A stretch of DNA of 64,000 bases from Closterium sp. Naga37s-1 (taxonomy: Eukaryota; Streptophyta; Zygnematophyceae; Desmidiales; Closteriaceae): the NCBI GenBank assembly GCA_947471745.1, contig CANJKZ010000139.1:868001-932000 (forward strand). Reading direction: 5' to 3'. The notes beneath the pieces are model-generated. The model did not search any database and was not told the origin of the DNA. It was given only the letters and a program-made list of their open reading frames with translations. A program made the position numbers and the translations under genes. Positions 10,914 to 21,313 of this stretch are shown here, in pieces (the first letter of the stretch is position 1; each line of letters starts with the position of its first letter).

Positions 10914-12784
10914 AAGAAGTTGGAGAAAGTATACAGCGATTTCATCGTGCTCACCTTCGACGGCATCAACGGCGAGAAATATACCCTCACCTTCATCGAC
11001 GCCAACTCGCGCCATGTGTGGATCGCCAACGTCGACGCTCGCTCCAAAGCTCCGGAAGTGTTCCGCATCTTCCTCGCGCACGCGCAGCGACAGTCAGGAA
11101 GGAAGCTGAAGATCTGGCAAAGTGACGGGGCCAAGGAATTTCGCAGCAACGAGCTGGAGAGTGTTCTTACAGAGAAGGGGATCAAGCATGAGATCTCACT
11201 CCCCTACGCTCACCAGCAGCAAGGCGTCGCAGAGAGGGTTAACCGCACCCTCATGACAAAAGTCCGCGCCCTCATGAACCAGTCCGGCCTGCCCAAGAAG
11301 TTTTGGCCTTACGCCATGAACCACGCGGTGCGCCTGCACAACCTACTCTCCACCACCGCCAACAGGGACAACCTGTCCCCTCACATGAAGTGGACCGGCT
11401 CAAGGGGAGACCCCTCCATACTCAGGGTCTGGGGGTGCATGGTGCAATACCGGCCGACCTCGGCCACAATCGGCAAGTTCGTTCATCGCGCGCGCTGGGG
11501 TATTCACTTGGGCCTCAGTAATGAGCACAAGGGTTGGCTCATCCTCGACATGGACAGCAAGGAGGTTGTTCCCGCGCGCGATATCCTCTTCTACGAGCGG
11601 CTCACCTTAAAGCAGTGGATCGAGGACGAGCGGCGCAATGAAGCACGTGGCTACGTCAACAGTGGTCGCAGCTTCGCGACTCCAGAAGACGAGGCAGCAG
11701 CAGCAGCACTGGATCGCGACGACACCGACGAACACCCCAGCATCCCGCCTCGCCCGCGCGACGACGACGACGATGACAGTGACGATGATCCCGCGCCAGG
11801 TCCATCACGACGCCAAGCAGAGGCAAGCACCACAACGCCCGGCTACGAGAGCGGAGATGACGACGTGGTGGAAGTTCCCACCAACACAGACACCACCAAT
11901 GTGTCCGGCCTACAACTACTCGGCCTACACACGTCCGTCACTACTCTCGCACGGGCCGTGGAGCCAAAGAATCCTCGCCAGGCTCTGACCGGTCCTCACG
12001 CCAAGGAGTGGCGTGCAGCGATGGATGCGGAGCTGAAAGCACTGGAATCTCGAGACACGTGGGTCCTAGTCGATCGTGCAGCAGTGAAGGGGAGAAGGGT
12101 ACTCAGCGGAAAATGGGTTTTTTGCCTGAAGACTAACGCTGACGGAACCATCGAGCGGTTCAAGGCACGCTGGGTCGTACGTGGGTACGATCAGCGCCAC
12201 GGCATCGACTTCGACCAGACCTTCGCCAGAATCCTACTCGCCATTGCCGCCGCTAAGCACCCACCACTGCGACAGATCGACGTGAAGAACGCGTTTCTAT
12301 ACGCGTTGGTGGACGCCACCATCTTCGTGGAGCAGCCTCACACCTACGGTGAAGGGGATCCTAGGGTCTGTCAGCTGAAAAAGTCCCTCTACGGGATCAA
12401 GCAGGCGCCCCGTCTCTGGCAGCAGCATCTGCACAAAATTCTCCTGGAGATCGGTTTCAAGCAGCTGCCGCACAACCCGGGAATGTATCGCCTTCACTTC
12501 AGCGGCGATTACATCCTCCTGACAGTCTACGTCGACGACCTACTGTACACGGGCACCTGCAACAAACTCCTTAACCAGTTTGAGGAGAACCTGGCGCAGC
12601 GCGTGGACATCACCATCAACCACAACGTGAAGCAGTTTTTGGGGCTAAACATCACCTACGCGCCAGAAGCAATTCACCTGTCAGCCTCAAAGTACGCAGA
12701 GCAGCTGGGGGAACGCTTCAACATCTCACCCGCACCACTCTCAACTCCCTACCGCAACCCCAGCGCAAACCGGACAACAAACCT
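10914..12784 (+). pseudogene. E3 integrase and reverse transcriptase
   Basis: Open frame after the TAA at 10911. Integrase catalytic residues are in YSDFIVL (near 10935), WQSDGAKEF (Asp codon 11124) and GVAERVNRTL (Glu codon 11232), giving D-D-35-E spacing. An acidic Asp-rich linker (DDDDDDSDDD) follows at about 11761-11796. RT starts near 11990 (AKEWRAAMDAELKAL), has QIDVKNAFL with the first catalytic Asp, and YVDDLLY near 12528. A few residues seem missing near 12220 (FDQTFARILLAIAA). The frame shifts near 12775 before RNase H. Confidence 0.85.
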
Positions 12785-13504
12785 TTGTCACCCGCAGGAC
12801 TCCATATGTACCAGCAGAAGTTGGGGTGCCTGCTATTCGCCTCTGTCACCTGCCGCCCCGACCTCTCGTACATTGCCAGCCAACTGGCGCAGTATTCCCG
12901 CAAGCCAGTAGCTGAGAACCAGCTGGACCTGGAGCGCGCCCTGCAGTACTTCATCTCCACACCTGACATTGGGCTCTCCTACTCCACGCTGACGACCACC
13001 TCCTTCAGCCTCAACGGCTACGTGGACGCAGATCATGCAGCTGACCCTGCAAATCGACGGTCCCGAACCGGCTTCGTTTTTCGCTTGGAACCAACTGGGC
13101 CAATCTCCTGGAACTCGCAGAAGCAGGAGCTGGTTGCCCTGTCATCGGCTGAAGCAGAATACATCGCCGCGACAGCAGCTGTTCGCGAAGGCCTGTACCT
13201 GCAGGAGCTGCTACAGGAGGCGAAAATTCCAACTTCGCCAACCTTTCGCCTCCACTGCGACAACCAGAGTGCCATCAGGATCGCGAACAAGCCAGGTTTC
13301 GTGAACCGCACGAAGCACATCGCACTCCGGTATTTTTTCGTCAAGGACGAAATTGACCAAGGAAAAGTTGACCTCGCCTACTGCCCGACTACTGAGATGG
13401 CAGCAGACTTCCTCACCAAGCGCCTGCCACGTCAGCAGTACAAGCACTGCTCTGACCTCACCGGAGTAGTCAAGCGAGTCAGCTCCTCCTGCGCCCAGGA
13501 ATGA
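12785..13504 (+). pseudogene. E3 end of RT and RNase H
   Basis: About 239 residues in a frame shifted from the RT. It has CRPDLSYIASQLAQYS, the copia RNase H signature SLNGYVDADHAAD, SSAEAEYIAATAAVREGLYL and HCDNQSAIRIANKPG, and ends with the family-typical ADFLTKRLPR and a TGA at 13502-13504, just before the polypurine tract. Confidence 0.85.
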
Positions 13505-13511
13505 AGGGGAG

Positions 13512-13922
13512 TGTTACGATATGAAATTGCATGAGTAGGCATTCCTGTATGCTGCAGGAGCCGACTCTACCGAGTATGAAGTCGAGGAGTCAGAAGAGTC
13601 GAAGCGACGCAGCAACCGTCTGACCAAGACCGATGCAGGCAGAAACATTTGAAGTGAAAAGAGCGGGAACAGGTTTGAAACGGGTTCCCGCGCCGCACGG
13701 TTTGAATTTGGTTAGAATAAGGGAATGTACCCCTTAGAGTACATTGCTAGCCTAGGTCTTTTCGTATTCCCCTGTACTCTTATATAAACCCGATGTATGC
13801 ATGCTTTTATCAACTCAGTCATTTACATTCACTCTGACCTGAGATTCAAACTTCCGCTGCAACACTACTCTGCGATCAACCCTGAGCGATCCTTCGCTAA
13901 AGTCCCACTTGGGATTGTAACA
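13512..13922 (+). repeat. 3' LTR of E3
   Basis: 411 bp, almost identical to 7083-7493. It is preceded by the polypurine tract GAAGGGGAG and followed by the CCTTT target duplication at 13923-13927. Confidence 0.93.
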
Positions 13923-13992
13923 CCTTTCAAGACTTCCTAGTCTTCTTCTGAACTTAGCTGGTTTTATCCTAATCCTTTGATTCCTTGGTTAT

Positions 13993-14222
13993 ATCAACAG
14001 AATTGGCTCCGCCGTCCACCCAATTTCACTGGGTCGTTCTTTCCTGGAACCTAGTGGAGCCTTCGGCGACCAATCTACGGTCTGCGTCAGGCTCCTCGTG
14101 CGTGGCTCGGCACGCTGCGTACTACCCTTGGTGCCCTCTTCTCCCACTCTTCCATTGACCTTCTCTGTTCTTACGCTCAGGCACAACGCTGTTCCACATT
14201 CTTGTCTATGTTGACGACTTGT
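13993..14222 (+). pseudogene. Relic of a copia reverse transcriptase
   Basis: A decayed RT segment related to the E5/E6 family. Recognisable pieces are WLRRPP.FTGSFFPGT, then a stop where Gln is expected, WSLRRPIYGLRQAPRAW, TLRTTLGAL and finally HILVYVDDL near 14194-14220. No LTR or other domains are attached. The preceding bases (13960-13991) are pyrimidine-rich and end ATATCAACAG like a splice acceptor, which may be chance. Confidence 0.7.
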
Positions 14223-14800
14223 CGTCGCCATTCCAAACAGAGCCGCAGTGGCCCCATTGCTGTTTAACCCTGCCAAACTCACCCCAACATTTCTTGCATT
14301 TCTTGTTACCATTCGCAAGTTACTGTTATGCTCTGGCCGTTGTTCACATTGTATCCTTTTACGTTGCAATCCTTGCTAGCCTCTTCATTTCACCTACAAC
14401 AATATATATTTCTTCTAACAGAGCACCTAAACCAGGGTATTGCATTTGTCTTCCTGTTTCAGCGGAGAATCGTGCAGCGGAGAACATGAGCTTACGAATC
14501 CCCGACCCAGAAGAAGCTTTCGGCTGATCGCACTCCACTGCATTCATTCAAATTCAAGCCACCATGGTGGCACTCGCGTCGTCCTCGCCCTCTCTCCCGG
14601 GCCCGCTTCGTTAGTAGTCGTCTCTCGCCTCTATCACGCACGACCTGGCTCGGTGCTTTTTCTTCCCATCTTTCCGTCTTCCCATCCTCCCATCTTCGTC
14701 CCATCGCTTCATCCTCGCCAGGCACACCCTTCTGCCTTTCCTCCGCTGCATCTGACCCCCTCGCGTCTCTCCCCACGCTCTCTCACCGCACCGCACCGCC
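14223..14800 (+). other. Upstream region of the AP-3 delta gene
   Basis: 578 bp without a convincing gene. The part from about 14570 to 14800 is C/T-rich and leads directly to the start codon, consistent with a 5' untranslated region. I could not identify a TATA box with confidence. Confidence 0.5.
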
Positions 14801-17800
14801 ATGGATCTCCTCTTCCAGAAATCCCTCACCGACGTCATCAAATCCCTCCGCTCTGCCCCCTCCCCCGCCGAAGAGGCCAAGATCCTCGCGAAAGCCCTCC
14901 GCGATGTGCGGCGCGAAGTTAAGTCCTCGGATCCGCGCAGCAAGGCGGCAGCACTAGAGAAGCTCCTATACCTGCACATGCTGGGGCAGGCGGGCGGCTC
15001 GGACATCGCGTGGGCGGCGTTCCCGTCCGTCGAGGCCATGGGGTGCCACCGCAGCTTCGCCGTTAAGTACGTCGGTTACCTCGCCGCCGCACATAGTCTC
15101 TCCGCGGCGCCTGACGTGGCGGTTCTCGCGACGCACCAGCTGCGGAAGGACCTGACCGGGCAGCACCCGCACGACGCGTCGCTCGCGCTCTCGTGCATCG
15201 CTTCGGCGGCGCCGCCGGGGCTGGCGGCGGAGCTGACGACAGAAGTGGTGGCGCTGCTGAACGGCACGCGCGTCGCGGGGCGGCGCAAGGCCACGCTGGC
15301 GATGCTCAGAATCGTGCACCAGCAGCAACAACATCAGATGCAGATGCAGCATCAAAGTAGAGCGAGCGGGGGGGTAGGGGGATTAGGAGAAGCGGGTGAT
15401 GACGACGAGCTGCCTGCGCTGCTCGCGAGGCTCGCGGAGCGCCTTCACGACAGCGACAGGGCAGTGGTAACCGCCGTGGTGTCGCTGGTGTGCGAATTAG
15501 TCCTGCACGAACAACACCAACGAAGCACCAGCAGCAGCACCCCTGTAGACCCAACCCTCCAATCCGGCCCTTCACAAGCACAGCAAACCCAGCAGCAGCA
15601 GCGCGCGGCCTCGGGCAAGCCACTACCGTCCAAGTACCTGCCTCTGGCGCCCGATCTCTTCCCGCTACTGCACCCGTCGTCGTCCCCCTGGCTGCTGATC
15701 AAGCTCGTGAAGACGTTCGCCGCGCTCGCCGCCGCAGAGCCCCGCGTGGCGCGCAAGGTGGCGGAGCCCCTGGCCGCGCTGCTGCGCGCCACGCCCTCCA
15801 AGTCGCTGCTGCTCGAGTGCGTGCGCGCCGTCGCGCTCAGCATGCGCCACGTGGACTCCCTGCGCCAGCTCGCCATCCGCGTGGCCGCCACGAGGCTAGT
15901 GGCGAACGAGCCACTGGCCTTGGATCCTGGCGCGGGCGGCGCGGGAGGCAGTGCAGGCGGCAGTGCTGGTGGTGCAGCGGGCAGCAGCAGTGGCAGCAGT
16001 GCGGGTGCTACAAGCTCAGCGGCGCCTGCAGCAGCAGTGGTGGGAGCGCACGACGCGAACGTGCGGCTGCTGGGACTGAGAGCACTGGAGATGTTCCTCC
16101 CACACCACGCGCTTGACGTGCTGCGCTTCAAATCCGCCATCATCGCATCATTAGACGACGCAGATCCGGCCGTTCAATCCGCAGCGCTGCGCCTGATCAC
16201 AGCGCTCGTCACGCGCCCGTCGCTCGTGCCGTCGGTGGCGGCGCTGCGGCAGCGCATGGCGGGGGCGGCGGCGGCGCGCAGCCCGCTGTGTGGCGAGCTG
16301 GTGACGGCCGTGCTGCAGATGTGCGGCGCGGGGGGGTTTGAGCGCGTGGCGGATTTTGTGTGGTATGTAGACGTGCTCCAGGATATTTGCTACGTGGCTG
16401 TTGTGGGTGGGGGTACTTCCACTGCCAGCCTCGCCCTGCCCTCACACGCAAGTGCAGGTGCAGCAGCAGCAGCAGCGGACGAGAGCGTGTGGTCACTGGC
16501 ACCCCCGGGAGGCACATCAGACAGTTCTAGTGGGTACGGTCGCAGAATGAGTGGTGGCCCCGGTCTCTCTCACGCCTTCTCAGCCGGAGCAGCAGTGGCA
16601 GAAGCATGGGCGGGCAGTGAGAGGGGCAGGGAGGTGGGGCGGCACCTGGTGGCGGTAGCTCTAGGGTCACCCGTGCCGGTGGCAGATAGACCGCGAGTGA
16701 GGGCAGCAGCGCTGCACCTGGCGTTGCGTCTGGTGGGGGACACAGCGCTGCTGAGGAGCAGGGCGGGCGGCGACCACGTGCTGGCTGCTGCAGCGTTCCT
16801 CCTGGGCGAGTGTGCACACGAGCTGCTGCCCAGGACTGGGGATGCTGCGGCTGCAGGGGCGCGTGAGGGCAGCAGCAGCACTGGCACTGGCACAGCCACA
16901 CTCTCCGAACTATCTCAATCTCCACCAGAAGGCCCACCAGCATCAAGATCAGAATCAGGAGGTGCCTCGGAGTCGTCTCTGTCGTCTCTGCTCGCGTCCC
17001 TGCTGCAGCCCAGCGTGCTGCTTCTACCCCCGGCAACCCAGGCTGTGTTCCTACAGGCCGCCCTCAAGGTGCTCCTCTCCCTCACCGCCCAAGCCACAGC
17101 CACACGCCTGCTGCCAGGGGCAGCACCAGCAACTGGGAGCAGCCTGGGAGAACGTGGAGAATCGCCAGGCGCAGTGTCTAGTGGCGGATGTGCGGTGGAA
17201 GAGAGAGAGGCGCGGTGGGCAGTGGCAGCAGCGGCAGTGGCGGAGGCAGCAGGAGCGAGGGGGAGCGGAGTGCAGTGGGTGGTGGGTGTGCTGGAGGAGG
17301 GTCGTGAGCGGCTGCTGCCGTTCCTGCAGTCCCCTGATGCAGATGTGGCTGACAGGGCCTGCAATGTGGCTGCTCTGCTGGACCTGCTGCTGCCACTGCT
17401 GCTGCAATCTGCACGCGCTGAAAGGCAGGTTAGGCCGGAGGGGGAGGGAAGAGGAGGGGCAGCAGGAGAAAGTGAAGTTCTTGGGAACACTGGTGAGGCA
17501 AAGGCGATGGATGGGGGATATGCAGGCTCGGATGGGAATGAACGGCAGAGGCAGCAGCAGTTGGAGCAGCAGTTGCTGATGCTCCACACCTTGGCCTCGC
17601 TCTTCCCCGCCGCCCAGCCTGATCAATTCGACGCGCCCGCACCCCACCCTCCTCGTGCCCTCATGCCTCTCACAGCTAAAGTCGCAGCAGTGGGAGCAGC
17701 AGGCAAGCAGCAGCTGCTGCGAGCTGTGGAGAAAGCAGCAGCGGCGATGGGAGTAGGGCCTCCTGGTGCCATGCCTCGTGGCAGCACCAGTGGCGATGCT

Positions 17801-18448
17801 TCTGGTGCTGCTGCTGCTGCTGCTGCTGGTGCTCTGGCATGGCTAGACGCTTTTGGGCAATCATCACACGATGAGTCGTGGGATTCCGGCATTCTCTTCG
17901 TGCGCTCGCTGCCACCCCGCTTCCTGCCCACCCCCTCCATCCCCTCTTCCTCGTCTGCCATTCCTGGCAGCAGGGCTGCAGCAGCAGCAGCAGGAGGGGC
18001 AGGAGCGGCGCTGCATGGTGCTCTGGGCTACTCTGTGCCTGGACAATCGATGGGTGGAGGGGGAGGAGGGGGAGCAGGCGGTGCGAGTACGGCCCATCAG
18101 GTGGGTGGTAGCACGGAAGGCAGCACAGAGGAGTGGCGCAAGCGCAACAGCCTCTTCTACCTGCCGTCAGGGGGCTCCCCCAAGGCAGAGGGCAGAGGCA
18201 AGGAGGTGCAGAGCAGGGAAGGGGAGGGCAGGGGCAGTGCAGGGGGTGCGGAGTTTCCTGCTGCTGCTGCTGCTGCTGCTGTGTCGAGTGTTTCAGGGAG
18301 AGGAGATTTCCCGTCGGCCGTGGGTGACTATGACTACCCGCCTGCAGTGGGTGACGAGGTTGTTGCGGAGTTCCTTCCGTCGAGGGGGTCTGGAGGAGGA
18401 AGCAAGCGAGCGTCACAGTTGTGTGGCTTGCTGGAAGAAGAACCATGA
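14801..18448 (+). CDS. AP-3 complex subunit delta (adaptin), intron-less
   Basis: A single 1215-residue frame starting MDLLFQKSLTDVIKSLRS in a good start context (CGCCATGG). It matches the N-terminal adaptin solenoid of plant AP-3 delta: IRREIK-like VRREVKSSDPRSKAAAL, SWAAF-like IAWAAFPSVEAMG, LRKDL at about 107-111, SLALSCI and VLRI-like ATLAMLRI. Later blocks WLLIKLVKTFAALAA, ARKVAEPL, LLECVRAV and VADFVWYVDVLQDI are also present, and the C-terminal WRKRNSLFYLP matches the HRKRHGMYYL block of plants. AP-3 delta is a large subunit of the adaptor that sorts cargo from endosome/Golgi to the vacuole. It is longer than the roughly 870-residue land-plant protein because of Ala/Gly/Ser/Gln-rich insertions. 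The absence of introns contrasts with its neighbours. Confidence 0.88.
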   Translation: MDLLFQKSLTDVIKSLRSAPSPAEEAKILAKALRDVRREVKSSDPRSKAAALEKLLYLHMLGQAGGSDIAWAAFPSVEAMGCHRSFAVKYVGYLAAAHSLSAAPDVAVLATHQLRKDLTGQHPHDASLALSCIASAAPPGLAAELTTEVVALLNGTRVAGRRKATLAMLRIVHQQQQHQMQMQHQSRASGGVGGLGEAGDDDELPALLARLAERLHDSDRAVVTAVVSLVCELVLHEQHQRSTSSSTPVDPTLQSGPSQAQQTQQQQRAASGKPLPSKYLPLAPDLFPLLHPSSSPWLLIKLVKTFAALAAAEPRVARKVAEPLAALLRATPSKSLLLECVRAVALSMRHVDSLRQLAIRVAATRLVANEPLALDPGAGGAGGSAGGSAGGAAGSSSGSSAGATSSAAPAAAVVGAHDANVRLLGLRALEMFLPHHALDVLRFKSAIIASLDDADPAVQSAALRLITALVTRPSLVPSVAALRQRMAGAAAARSPLCGELVTAVLQMCGAGGFERVADFVWYVDVLQDICYVAVVGGGTSTASLALPSHASAGAAAAAADESVWSLAPPGGTSDSSSGYGRRMSGGPGLSHAFSAGAAVAEAWAGSERGREVGRHLVAVALGSPVPVADRPRVRAAALHLALRLVGDTALLRSRAGGDHVLAAAAFLLGECAHELLPRTGDAAAAGAREGSSSTGTGTATLSELSQSPPEGPPASRSESGGASESSLSSLLASLLQPSVLLLPPATQAVFLQAALKVLLSLTAQATATRLLPGAAPATGSSLGERGESPGAVSSGGCAVEEREARWAVAAAAVAEAAGARGSGVQWVVGVLEEGRERLLPFLQSPDADVADRACNVAALLDLLLPLLLQSARAERQVRPEGEGRGGAAGESEVLGNTGEAKAMDGGYAGSDGNERQRQQQLEQQLLMLHTLASLFPAAQPDQFDAPAPHPPRALMPLTAKVAAVGAAGKQQLLRAVEKAAAAMGVGPPGAMPRGSTSGDASGAAAAAAAGALAWLDAFGQSSHDESWDSGILFVRSLPPRFLPTPSIPSSSSAIPGSRAAAAAAGGAGAALHGALGYSVPGQSMGGGGGGGAGGASTAHQVGGSTEGSTEEWRKRNSLFYLPSGGSPKAEGRGKEVQSREGEGRGSAGGAEFPAAAAAAAVSSVSGRGDFPSAVGDYDYPPAVGDEVVAEFLPSRGSGGGSKRASQLCGLLEEEP

Positions 18449-18807
18449 TGATACTATCAGAGGGAGACGCAGTGTTGCAATGGTTGGTGGTACGTGTGGT
18501 GAGTTTGCGTAGCGATGTTACGTCCATAGGTGACCACGTGTTGGTTATACAAAGTAGAATGCTGCATTGCATTGTATGCCTTTTTTACCTTGGAGTTACA
18601 GTGGCTGCAACCAATGAGAAAATCTCCAACAAAACTTCACGGTTGCTATATTCACGGTTGGAGTGTACAGGCTCAAGCTGCGTGTTGCGTTTAAAATTTT
18701 GCCTTGCCTATAGCCTTTCACGTGCGCCACTATCGAGACTGTATCGTACGGTAGCTCTTGCGCGCGTTCGAGGGCGTGGATAAGGGCACTCAGTTACGAC
18801 TGTGGAT
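18449..18807 (+). other. Downstream region of the AP-3 delta gene
   Basis: About 360 bp between the adaptin stop codon and the foldback element, with no coding signal; the likely 3' untranslated region. The last bases (TGTGGAT, 18801-18807) are the target duplication of the next element. Confidence 0.5.
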
Positions 18808-19907
18808 GGGGTAATTACATTCTGGGTAACCAACATCGAGCCCGCTGACGTCAAAAGTCACCTACGTGGCTCGATGGTACCCGTCAGATCATGCGCACCC
18901 CTTGGTGGTACCCATCTTCCCTCCGTGGTACCCATCTTCCCTGCGTGGTACCCATCAACTGTGCGTGAATTCCCTGACTGGTACCGCAACATTTCAACCG
19001 AGCTGTACACCGTACAACAAGGGTTTCAATGCGATTTTCACTATATTATACCAACGTTTTCTGTCTGCAATTGAACATTAATACATTTGAACATTAATAC
19101 CTTTGAACGTGCCTTACACTGGATAGAGTGCAACCTAGAAAAAATCAACTCCCCTTCTAAAATCCTCACGTTACCTCCGAACCCTTGTAAGCTCACATCA
19201 CTGAGCGATAGGTAGCGTGAATCTTACGACCATGTTTCTCAGCGCGCAGTTGGTAATCTGAACAAAGTTCATAAGGTTGTATGCAAATAAATTGAGCATG
19301 TACCCCCACAGCTAAATAGAAAAGCATAAACAAATAATACGTACATTCGTTGGTTTCTGGAAACAAAACAATACCCATTAATGAAAATCAAATAACCTTA
19401 AGTCAATATATATATTACGTGTCAGTTGATCGTTTGTTACACGGATGTTAATTTTTGTGTTTCGGTTGATGCAATATATCTGTGGTGATTTAAATTATAG
19501 CACGTTATAATGTGGATGTTTATGAGCCTAAAGAAAACTACACAATAAATGTTTTCCTAAATTCAGCTTTTCTTCTACACTTTATTATAGGTAATGCGCT
19601 TGAAAATTTGACCCGATTATGTGGCACTTCGGGCTTCGGACTCTATTGAGCTTGTAAACGTTAAGACAATATAGTGAAAAACGCATTGACACCCTTGTTG
19701 TACGGTGTACAGCTCGGTTGAAATGTTGCGGTACCAGTCAGGGAATTCGGGCACAGTTGATGGGTACCACGCAGGGAAGATGGGTACCACGGAGGGAAGA
19801 TGGGTACCACCAAGGGGCGCGCATGATCTGACGGGTACCATCGAGCCACGTAGGTGACTTTTGACGTCAGCGGGCTTAATGTTGGTTACCCAGAATGTAA
19901 TTACCCC
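18808..19907. mobile_element. Foldback-type DNA element with about 250-bp inverted arms
   Basis: The left arm (18808 to about 19060) and right arm (about 19655 to 19907) are inverted copies with only scattered differences. Both ends read GGGGTAATTACATTCTGGG. A direct repeat of 7-8 bp (TGTGGAT, 18801-18807 and 19908-19914) flanks the element, which suits a hAT-like or foldback mobility. Each arm holds a direct repeat of a roughly 20-bp unit with GTGGTACCCATC three times. The middle (about 19060-19655) is AT-rich with no transposase, so it is non-autonomous. ORFs in the arms are mirror images and not genes. Confidence 0.8.
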
Positions 19908-19930
19908 TGTGGATGTGATGCACACCCTAA

Positions 19931-20088
19931 GGGACATTCCTACCTCGTGTCTGACATCACGTCATCCGCCCTTGGAAGCTGGGAAGACCCGAAGTGGCTC
20001 GAAATAGGGGCAAATCAACATTGGGAAGAGACAAATCAAAGACTAAGGGCGGATGACCTGATGTCAGACACGAGCTAGGAATTGACCC
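19931..20088. mobile_element. Tourist-like MITE (158 bp) with TAA duplication
   Basis: The terminal inverted repeats begin GGGACATTCCTA on the left and GGGTCAATTCCTA (read from the right end). The inner block CTCGTGTCTGACATCA (19944-19959) returns inverted at 20059-20074, and the match continues to about 19975/20043. The flanking trinucleotide TAA occurs at 19928-19930 and 20089-20091, as for PIF/Harbinger-type MITEs. It is 23 bp from the foldback element. Confidence 0.75.
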
Positions 20089-20091
20089 TAA

Positions 20092-20510
20092 GACAGATCT
20101 CCGGAATTTTAGACTAGGCCCTGATGCATCCGGAATTATTAGCGGAATTAGAAGCTTACCCCTTCCGTTTTCTGATCAGAACTACACACAGTGCAGGCGC
20201 GTGAGTGTGGCGAGGGTCAGAGAGCTGTGACATGAAAAAAACAGAAACACTCAGGAGTTGGTTCTTGTTGTACTGTACGAACACACTCTTTCTTGTTCTG
20301 GGCAGGTAGTTTTTGTTGAGAAAGCCAACGAAATCGGAGATTCTCTTACCTTGCGCCATGGACAGGCTCGTGTGATACAAACTCGGTTCTTGAGATGGTC
20401 TGGTCCCTGCAGACAGTCTTGATCCTTTCCACCTCGACTCCCGAAAATCAGGACTCCCAGCCCAGTCCTGGTGAGGCGCGGATTGCACAGCCACAACGAC
20501 ACTCGAATGG
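20092..20510. other. Intergenic stretch; possible tiny first exon on minus strand
   Basis: On the minus strand at about 20358 there is ATGGCGCAAG followed by GTAAGA, which looks like a short first exon (MAQG) with a good donor. I could not find following exons toward 18.8 kb, where the MITE and foldback lie, so no gene is called. Confidence 0.2.
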
Positions 20511-20950
20511 CCTTATCATCTGAATCGGATGATGATCTCCGCCACCGCCGCCACCATTCGATCCAGGCGCAGCAGCATCGCGCCCGCGACAGACAGCCAA
20601 TGACGACGAGCTCTGCTCACTTGGGTCGCCTCGCCGCGGCTGCGTGTCAGCAGCGTTACCTTACCATGCTGCTCCATGGCGGACGACGTGCGGTCATGGC
20701 GGGCATGTCCGAGTCCCACTCCCACACTCAACACTCACACACAACCACCACCACCACCACATCATGCGCGTACAGCAGTAGTACTAGCAGTAAACGTCCT
20801 CGCATTTCGCGACAGATTCTAAGCCCGTCTACCACTACCACCAGTACTACCGCGGCAGGCAGCGGCAGCTCTCGCGCACCTGTCCGGTCGAAAGGAATGC
20901 GCGCTATAGCAGCACTTGAACACGAGCCAAAGAGCGTCACCCGTGCTTAA
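20510..20950 (+). CDS. Hypothetical Ser/Thr/His-rich short protein
   Basis: An open frame that can start at 20510 (MALSSESDDDLRHRRHH), about 146 residues, with Thr and Ser runs (TTTTTTT, STTTTTSTT) and a basic SSKRPRISRQ. No domain is recognised. Low complexity and lack of relatives in memory make it uncertain. It lies head-to-tail upstream of the methyltransferase gene and could be leader sequence or spurious. Confidence 0.2.
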   Translation, partial: ALSSESDDDLRHRRHHSIQAQQHRARDRQPMTTSSAHLGRLAAAACQQRYLTMLLHGGRRAVMAGMSESHSHTQHSHTTTTTTTSCAYSSSTSSKRPRISRQILSPSTTTTSTTAAGSGSSRAPVRSKGMRAIAALEHEPKSVTRA

Positions 20951-21313
20951 GGCGAGGAGCGGGCGCGGGAGTCGACCTGGGATGAGGATATTGGTTGACG
21001 TGAAGTAGGGTCACCGACTCGGTGAGATTTGCCGCGGCCAAACGTCGTGTGAACGAGGTACCTCGTCACGTGATAGCCGGAGCAGCCGTCACCACCGCCG
21101 GTGATAATTCAATATTGTTTTCGTATCTTATTTGCCCGCCGCGGGTCCGTCCATCATCTTCACGCCACGACGCCATGCCGCTCGTGCGGCGGCCTTGCAT
21201 TCCCTGCCTCTCCTCCACGGAGAAAGTCTCTACTGCTATGACGGCACAACATCAGTAGATCCTCTCTCCATCCCCAGTACTACTTCTACCCGATCCCCCG
21301 CTCTCCTTTCTCC
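20951..21313. other. Putative promoter region of the methyltransferase gene
   Basis: 363 bp with no convincing gene between the hypothetical ORF and the start at 21314. It contains CACGTGATAG (near 21067) and CACGTG at 21315-21320, E-box/G-box cores, which are weak evidence alone. Confidence 0.3.

Larger units (their letters stand above)
7083..13922 (+). mobile_element. E3: complete Ty1/copia element with 411-bp LTRs
   Basis: A 6840-bp element with two 411-bp LTRs, primer site TGGTATCAGAGC at 7494, polypurine tract GAAGGGGAG at 13503-13511 and a 5-bp duplication CCTTT (7078-7082 and 13923-13927). Domain order is Gag, protease, a large acidic insert, GAG-pre-integrase, integrase, RT, RNase H, which is the copia order. 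The LTRs differ at about four sites, so insertion is recent. The coding region nevertheless has two in-frame stops (7924-7926, 10911-10913) and two frameshifts (about 8470-8560 and about 12775). It differs from the other copias here in LTR length and in lacking the poly-Gly Gag linker. Confidence 0.93.

Noticed and set aside
18802..19074. 90-codon ORF and its counterpart at 19617-19937 as genes
   Set aside because: They are mirror-image readings of the two arms of the foldback element.
20156..20494. 112-codon minus-strand ORF
   Set aside because: No domain; the only gene-like signal is a possible MAQG first exon with a donor, without further exons.
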